DNA of 10,675 nucleotides, taken from the NCBI GenBank assembly GCA_022710245.1, contig JAKLHH010000151.1, forward strand, positions 1 to 10,675, given 5' to 3'. Position 1 is the first letter of the stretch. Every line of letters starts with the position of its first letter. Positions 6,879-10,675 of this stretch are shown here, piece by piece. The translations under genes and the position numbers were made by a program. The stretch comes from Myxococcota bacterium (lineage in GTDB: Bacteria; Myxococcota; Polyangia; GCA-2747355; JAKLHH01). The notes under the pieces are model-generated. The model was not told the DNA's origin. It was given only the letters and a program-made list of their open reading frames with translations, and did no database searches.

Positions 6879-7420
6879 CTCCAGCCTCCCTCTCCGAGCT
6901 GCAGCTGGCGATAGCCGGCCAGCCGATCGGCGAAGACGAGGTCGAGCCGCCGCGAGGCGCCGGCGCGGTCCTCGATGGGGCGGCCCAGCAGGTCGTTGCT
7001 GGGGCGCGAGCGCAGCTGGGCGGGGAGCTCGGCCGCGGTCGCCGCCTGGCCCGGCGCCCGATCTGCGCGCCTGGACATCGGGGCCAGCATGGTGAGGAGC
7101 GCGGCCGCGACCAGCAGCAGGCTCGCCGCCACGGCCAGCGCGGGAGCCAGCCGGCGCAGCAGGCCGGCGCTCGCGGCCGGACGCGCCGCCGCGAGCGCCT
7201 CGCCGACCAGGGCGTCGCGCCGCGCGGGACCGAGGCTCTCCTCGCGCGCCGAGGCGCGCAGCATCAGCGCGGCCACGATCGGATCGTCGGCGCTGGCGGC
7301 GGCGGTCGGCTCTCCGTCGAGCGCGCGGTCGAGGCGCTCGCCGAGCGACCGCGCCTGCTCCAGCTCCTCCGGGGTGGGAGGCGGCTCGTCCTCGGGCCAG
7401 GGTCTCCGCTCATCTCTCAT
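6875..7420 (-). CDS. Single-pass membrane protein, probable anti-sigma factor
   Basis: The 181-residue protein has a charged N-terminal domain (1 to about 86, acidic/Pro-rich start, predicted helices), one membrane segment (about 91-114) flanked by Arg (R89-R90; R117-R118), and a basic/polar C-terminal part of about 65 residues. Position directly after an ECF sigma gene, with an ATGA overlap at 7417-7420, and the cytoplasm-helix-periplasm layout are typical of anti-sigma factors that hold the sigma at the membrane. The zinc-binding H-x3-C-x2-C motif of the common ZAS class is absent; the protein has no Cys at all. It would therefore be a non-zinc type, or not an anti-sigma at all. The function rests mostly on gene order. 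Confidence 0.75.
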   Translation of the reverse strand: MRDERRPWPEDEPPPTPEELEQARSLGERLDRALDGEPTAAASADDPIVAALMLRASAREESLGPARRDALVGEALAAARPAASAGLLRRLAPALAVAASLLLVAAALLTMLAPMSRRADRAPGQAATAAELPAQLRSRPSNDLLGRPIEDRAGASRRLDLVFADRLAGYRQLQLGEGGWR

Positions 7421-8037
7421 GGTTCACCGAAGCTGCGGCGAAACGAGCTCACCGCACGAAAGAGCAAGACGTCGAAGGTCCCCACCGTCACCTCGAGCTG
7501 CTTCGCGCACTCCTCTCGCGAGAGCTCCTGCAGGAGGCGAAGCTCGATCGCGCGCCGATAGCGCGGGTTGAGCCGCTCCAGCGCGGCGCGCACGCGATCG
7601 CCGTTCTGGCGCTGCTCCTCGCGCGCGATCAGCGCCGCCTCCGGGCCCGAGCGCGAGAGGGCGTCCGGGTTCGGCTCGGGCTCGGCGGCGAGGGACTGGG
7701 CGAGGCGCTGGGTGCGCTGGTTGCGCCGGTGGTGGTCGATCACCTTGTTGGCGGCGATCTGGCGGAGCCAGAAGTAGATGCTCCGCCCCTGCCAGCGGAA
7801 CCCTCCCAGCTTCTCGATCGCGGTCACCATGGTCGCCCTCAGGATGTCCTCGGCGGTGGCCCGCTCCCCGACGCGGGGCAGGATGACCCGCGCGAAGAGG
7901 GCGTCCGCGTGCCGCCCGAGCAGCTGGCGGAGCGCCTCCCGGTCCCCGGCCTGGGCCCGGCGGACCAGCGCCTCCTCGAGGGAGATCACCGCCGCCGCGT
8001 CCGGCTCCGCCGGATGACCCCGCTCGGCCGGGCTCAC
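7417..8037 (-). CDS. ECF-family RNA polymerase sigma factor
   Basis: The 206-residue protein has the two-domain ECF layout. Sigma region 2 (about 20-105) includes TAEDILRATMVTAIEKL (61-77), corresponding to the core-binding/-10 region, and YFWLRQIAANKVIDHHRR (88-105), the usual end of region 2. A variable linker (about 106-145) follows. Region 4 (about 147-202) contains LERLNPRYRRAIELRLLQ and the helix-turn-helix SREECAKQLEVTVGTF for -35 recognition. The start is GTG (8037-8035), with AGGGGAG (complement of 8044-8050) 6 nt upstream. It heads a four-gene unit with the probable anti-sigma factor and two lipoproteins. In the 74 bp gap ahead, GAAAC (complement of 8100-8104) resembles an ECF -35 element and could mean autoregulation, but no clear -10 element is seen. 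Confidence 0.93.
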   Translation of the reverse strand: MSPAERGHPAEPDAAAVISLEEALVRRAQAGDREALRQLLGRHADALFARVILPRVGERATAEDILRATMVTAIEKLGGFRWQGRSIYFWLRQIAANKVIDHHRRNQRTQRLAQSLAAEPEPNPDALSRSGPEAALIAREEQRQNGDRVRAALERLNPRYRRAIELRLLQELSREECAKQLEVTVGTFDVLLFRAVSSFRRSFGEP

Positions 8038-8111
8038 CGCTCACTCCCCTGAACGCGACTCACGTCGAGACCTTACACCGTCGGCTCGGGGGGCGTCGAG
8101 TTTCGGGGGGT

Positions 8112-9248
8112 TCAGCCAGCGACGCGCCGCACCCCGAGGCCCGGCCCCGAGGGGAGCTCCCAGCGCCCGCCGCGGAGCGTGAGCCCGGCGAAGGGATCGG
8201 CGGCGAGGAGCAGGTTGCCGTCGAGGTCGACCCAGTCGACGAGCGGCGCCAGCGGCAGCGCCGCGGCGATGCCGAGCGAGGACTCGATCATGCAGCCGAG
8301 CATGACCTTGAGCCCGAGCGCGCGCGCGGCGCCGATCAGCTCGAGGGCGCGGGTGATGCCCCCGCACTTGGAGAGCTTGACGTTGACGCCGTCGACGCGG
8401 CCGGCGACGGCGGGGAGATCGCGGGCGCGTCGCACGGACTCATCGGCCACGATCAGGATCCGCGCGCGTGAGGTGCCGCGCAGCTCCCCGAGCTCGGCCT
8501 CATGCCCGGCCGGGAGCGGCTGCTCGACGAGCTCGATGCCGCCCAGGCGGGCGAGCGCCTCGAGCTCCCCCCGGGCCTGGGCGAGGTCGCGCCACCCCTC
8601 GTTGGCGTCCACCCGGAGCGGCCGCGAGGTCGCCGCGCGCACCGCGGCGAGCCGCTCGCGGTCGCCCGGGCCGCCCACCTTGACCTTGAGCAGCGGGTAG
8701 CCGGCCGCCTCGGCCTCGGTGACCTTCGCGCGCATCAGCGCCGGCGCGTCCATGCCGAGGGAGAAGCTGGTCTGCGGCATGCGGCCGCGCGGCGTCCCGA
8801 GCAGGCGGTGGACCGGCTGTCCGAGGCAGCGCCCCTTCCAGTCCCAGAGCGCGGCGTCGAGCGCCGCGAGGAGCGCGGTCTCCTCGGGGATCGCCTGCTC
8901 GGCGGCCTCGAGCCACTCGCGGTGCGCCCACGGGTCGAGCCCGGCCACCGCGCGCTGGAGGCACGGGAGCGCGGCCTGGTGGCTGGCGAAGCTCTGCCCG
9001 TAGCGCGGCGACGGCGCCGCCTCGCCCTGGCCGAGGGCGCCCGCCGCGCGCAGGGTGAGGAGGCCGTTCACCTTGGCGCTGGAGGAGCCGCGCGCGATGG
9101 TCCAGGTGTGGCGCAGCCGCAGCGAGAGCGGCTCGAGGGAGAGCGTCGCCGGCTCCGGCTGCGCGCGCCTCGGCGGCGGCGGCCGGCAGGCGAGGCCGAG
9201 AGGCAGGAGCCCGCCGGTGAGCAGGGCAAATTGTCGGCGCGAGAGCAC
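8112..9248 (-). CDS. Exported dipeptide-epimerase-like enzyme of the enolase superfamily
   Basis: The 378-residue protein begins with SRRQFALL (3-10), a twin-arginine signal, then a hydrophobic stretch ending GLAC (Cys21), a possible non-canonical lipobox. From about 35 on it is a complete muconate-lactonizing-subgroup enzyme: capping domain (about 36-150), then the barrel with KVK (188-190) on strand 2, metal ligands D214 (RVDANEGW), E242 (LVEQPL) and D269 (ADES), acid/base Lys K291 (NVKLSKCGG), and DLD (341-343). The DxD motif is characteristic of dipeptide epimerases such as L-Ala-D/L-Glu epimerase, where it binds the substrate amino group. The expected reaction is Mg-dependent C-alpha epimerisation of a dipeptide, perhaps from peptidoglycan. 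Known members are cytoplasmic, so Tat export is unusual. The GTG start is 3 nt after the radical SAM/SPASM stop, with no good Shine-Dalgarno sequence, so translation is probably coupled. Confidence 0.88.
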   Translation of the reverse strand: MLSRRQFALLTGGLLPLGLACRPPPPRRAQPEPATLSLEPLSLRLRHTWTIARGSSSAKVNGLLTLRAAGALGQGEAAPSPRYGQSFASHQAALPCLQRAVAGLDPWAHREWLEAAEQAIPEETALLAALDAALWDWKGRCLGQPVHRLLGTPRGRMPQTSFSLGMDAPALMRAKVTEAEAAGYPLLKVKVGGPGDRERLAAVRAATSRPLRVDANEGWRDLAQARGELEALARLGGIELVEQPLPAGHEAELGELRGTSRARILIVADESVRRARDLPAVAGRVDGVNVKLSKCGGITRALELIGAARALGLKVMLGCMIESSLGIAAALPLAPLVDWVDLDGNLLLAADPFAGLTLRGGRWELPSGPGLGVRRVAG

Positions 9249-9251
9249 GGC

Positions 9252-10607
9252 TCAGGTGTCGAGGAGGTGGCGCGACTTGATGACGGGGACCAGCACCTCC
9301 GGCGCCGGGATCCCGCGCTCGCGCGCCTCGCTGAGCAGGTGCGGGGCGGGCCACTCGAGCGCGGAGACGCGGTCCTCGGCGAGGAGCTCCGAGAGCACGC
9401 GGACGCGCCACTCGCCGCAGACGGGCTCGTCGGCGTCGCCGGTGTACTGCAGGTTCTCCGAGCGGCAGCCGCCGCCGCAGAGGGTGGCGAGCGAGCAGTC
9501 GGCGCAGCGCGGGAGCTGCGCGGCCGGGTGCGGCTGGCCGCGCACCTGCCGCACCGCCTCGTCGAACGCGGTCGCGCCAAGGTCCCCCACCTGCTCCTCC
9601 ATCTTGAAGCAGGTGAAGAGCGCGCCGTCGCTGCGCACGTGCAGGTGGTGGCCGAGCGCGCAGGTGCAGCCCTCGCGGCGGTCCGCGACCGGGCTCGGCG
9701 CCGAGGCCGGGATCACCTCGCCCGCCTCGAAGGCGATGCGGTCGAGCGCCGCCTCGAGCGCCGCGCGCGAGCGGAACATGTGCTCGCCGCGCTCGCGCCC
9801 GCTGAGGTACATGATGCCCAGCGCGACCTTGAACCCGGGCGGCAGCCGCCGACGCAGCTCGCCGAAGCGCTCCGCCACCACGTCCACGTGCTGCGGGAGC
9901 AGCATCAGGTCCACGATCGCCTCGCCGCCCGCCGCGTGGAGCGCGTGCAGGCCGCGCATCACCGCCTCGTAGCGCAGGGTGCCGGAGGCCTCGTCGCAGA
10001 GGTCCGGGGTGGGGCCGGCGAGGCTGACCCGGATCTGCGCCCCGCGCCGCGAGAGCTCGGCGACGCGCCGCGCGTGGCGCTCCTCGCCGAGGAGGACGCC
10101 GTTCGTGAAGAGGGTGAGGAAGAGCTCGCGCTCCACGATGTGCTCGGCGAGGTCGAGCGCCCAGGGGACCAGGAGCGGCTCGCCGCCGAGGAGCGCCACG
10201 CGCGCGCCGCGGCCCAGCGCCTCGCGGATCTCGTCGACCACCACGAGCAGGCGCTCGTAGGTGACCTCCTCGCGACGCGCCTGGCCCGAGTTGGTGCAGC
10301 AGTAGGTGCAGGAGAGGTTGCAGGCGTTGGTGAGCTGGAGCTGCACCGAGGGGACCTCGGGCTTCGCCTCTCGCGGCTCGCCGTCGAAGCCGTGGCGGGC
10401 GAGCGCGCTCCTCAGCGCGACGCCGAGGAGCTCGGCCCCGGTCTCGCCGGCGAGGACGCGGCGGACCCCGTCCACCTCCTCGGGCGGCACGCGGCAGAAG
10501 ACCGCGTGCGAGCGCGAGACCAGGAGCGCGCCCGAGGCGAGCGGCAGCAGCGTGCAGTCGGGCGGCAGGGTGATCATGGGCGCATCGAGCGTGGCTGCAG
10601 AGCGCAT
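9252..10607 (-). CDS. Radical SAM/SPASM protein, peptide-maturase-like
   Basis: The 451-residue protein has an N-terminal region of about 80 residues with a possible small beta/helix domain (GALLVSRSHAVF; PPEEVDGVRRVLAG). Its position fits a peptide-recognition (PqqD-like) domain, but this is not certain. The radical SAM core follows: C96-x3-C100-x2-C103 (CNLSCTYC, with an extra C104) and GGEPLL (141-146). The SPASM region has C314, C316, C333, C368, C371, C377, C381 and C397, including CADCSLATLCGGGC (368-381), enough for two auxiliary 4Fe-4S clusters. SPASM enzymes mostly modify peptides or proteins (PqqE, sulfatase maturases, RiPP enzymes). Start: ATG at 10607, 1 nt after the upstream stop (TGA-G-ATG), with AAGGAAGAG ahead. 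An in-frame Met at residue 11 has no ribosome site. The substrate may be the Lys/Glu-tailed upstream product or something outside the window. Confidence 0.9.
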   Translation of the reverse strand: MRSAATLDAPMITLPPDCTLLPLASGALLVSRSHAVFCRVPPEEVDGVRRVLAGETGAELLGVALRSALARHGFDGEPREAKPEVPSVQLQLTNACNLSCTYCCTNSGQARREEVTYERLLVVVDEIREALGRGARVALLGGEPLLVPWALDLAEHIVERELFLTLFTNGVLLGEERHARRVAELSRRGAQIRVSLAGPTPDLCDEASGTLRYEAVMRGLHALHAAGGEAIVDLMLLPQHVDVVAERFGELRRRLPPGFKVALGIMYLSGRERGEHMFRSRAALEAALDRIAFEAGEVIPASAPSPVADRREGCTCALGHHLHVRSDGALFTCFKMEEQVGDLGATAFDEAVRQVRGQPHPAAQLPRCADCSLATLCGGGCRSENLQYTGDADEPVCGEWRVRVLSELLAEDRVSALEWPAPHLLSEARERGIPAPEVLVPVIKSRHLLDT

Positions 10608-10608
10608 C

Positions 10609-10675
10609 TCACTTCTCTTCCTTCGGCTCGTCCGTGCCGGGCAGCGGGACCTTCTTGGTGTCGCCCGGTCGCCGA
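10609..10675 (-). CDS. 3' end of an unknown gene (runs off right edge)
   Basis: The frame ending at TGA (10611-10609) gives 22 C-terminal residues, TKKVPLPGTDEPKEEK at the end, rich in Lys and Glu. The stop lies 1 nt before the radical SAM/SPASM start, as expected for coupled genes of one operon. The Lys/Glu end resembles the tail of the lipoprotein at 529-1242. The fragment is too short to name. It could be another lipoprotein or a substrate peptide of the radical SAM enzyme. Confidence 0.6.
   Translation of the reverse strand, partial: RRPGDTKKVPLPGTDEPKEEK

Noticed and set aside
1..10675. CRISPR arrays, tRNA/rRNA genes, insertion sequences, phage or toxin-antitoxin modules
   Set aside because: I saw no regularly spaced repeats, transposase motifs or tRNA-like folds, and the coding style is even across the window.

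Overview
This 10.7 kb window is very GC-rich, with the strong third-position GC bias that opens long antisense shadow ORFs. It contains no mobile element, tRNA, rRNA or CRISPR array. Several lipoproteins with Ala/Pro/Lys-rich linkers, an ECF sigma operon with its own lipoproteins, a FadL-type barrel and large radical-SAM enzymes fit a deltaproteobacterial or myxobacterial (Myxococcota-like) chromosome. That assignment is an inference from gene style, not from a marker gene.

Layout. Left: the 5' part of an MFS transporter gene (minus strand, runs off the edge) diverges from a lipoprotein gene (529-1242, plus). This is followed by an 808-residue fusion of a B12-binding-type radical SAM enzyme with a family-2 glycosyltransferase (1310-3736, plus). 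After a 139 bp gap with two stacked inverted repeats and a promoter with a perfect TATAAT box, there is a small four-helix membrane protein gene (3876-4292, plus). It converges with the rest of the window, which is all on the minus strand.

Minus-strand block, in transcription order from the right edge: the 3' end of an unknown gene with a Lys/Glu tail (10609-10675); a radical SAM/SPASM peptide-maturase-like protein (9252-10607); a dipeptide-epimerase-like enolase-superfamily enzyme that carries a twin-arginine signal (8112-9248); an ECF sigma factor (7417-8037); a one-helix membrane protein, probably its anti-sigma factor (6875-7420); a TPR-like lipoprotein (6315-6878); a Cys-rich lipoprotein (5818-6318); a 52-54 bp imperfect tandem repeat (5715-5829); and a FadL/OmpP1-type outer membrane protein (4335-5693).

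How they may work together. The four sigma-operon genes are joined by three consecutive ATGA stop/start overlaps, so sigma, anti-sigma and two envelope lipoproteins are probably made together as an envelope-response unit. The radical SAM/SPASM and epimerase genes are also tightly coupled (1 nt and 3 nt gaps). This suggests a small peptide- or peptidoglycan-fragment-modifying unit with a cytoplasmic radical step and an exported epimerase. That pairing and the radical SAM-glycosyltransferase fusion are the two most interesting points.
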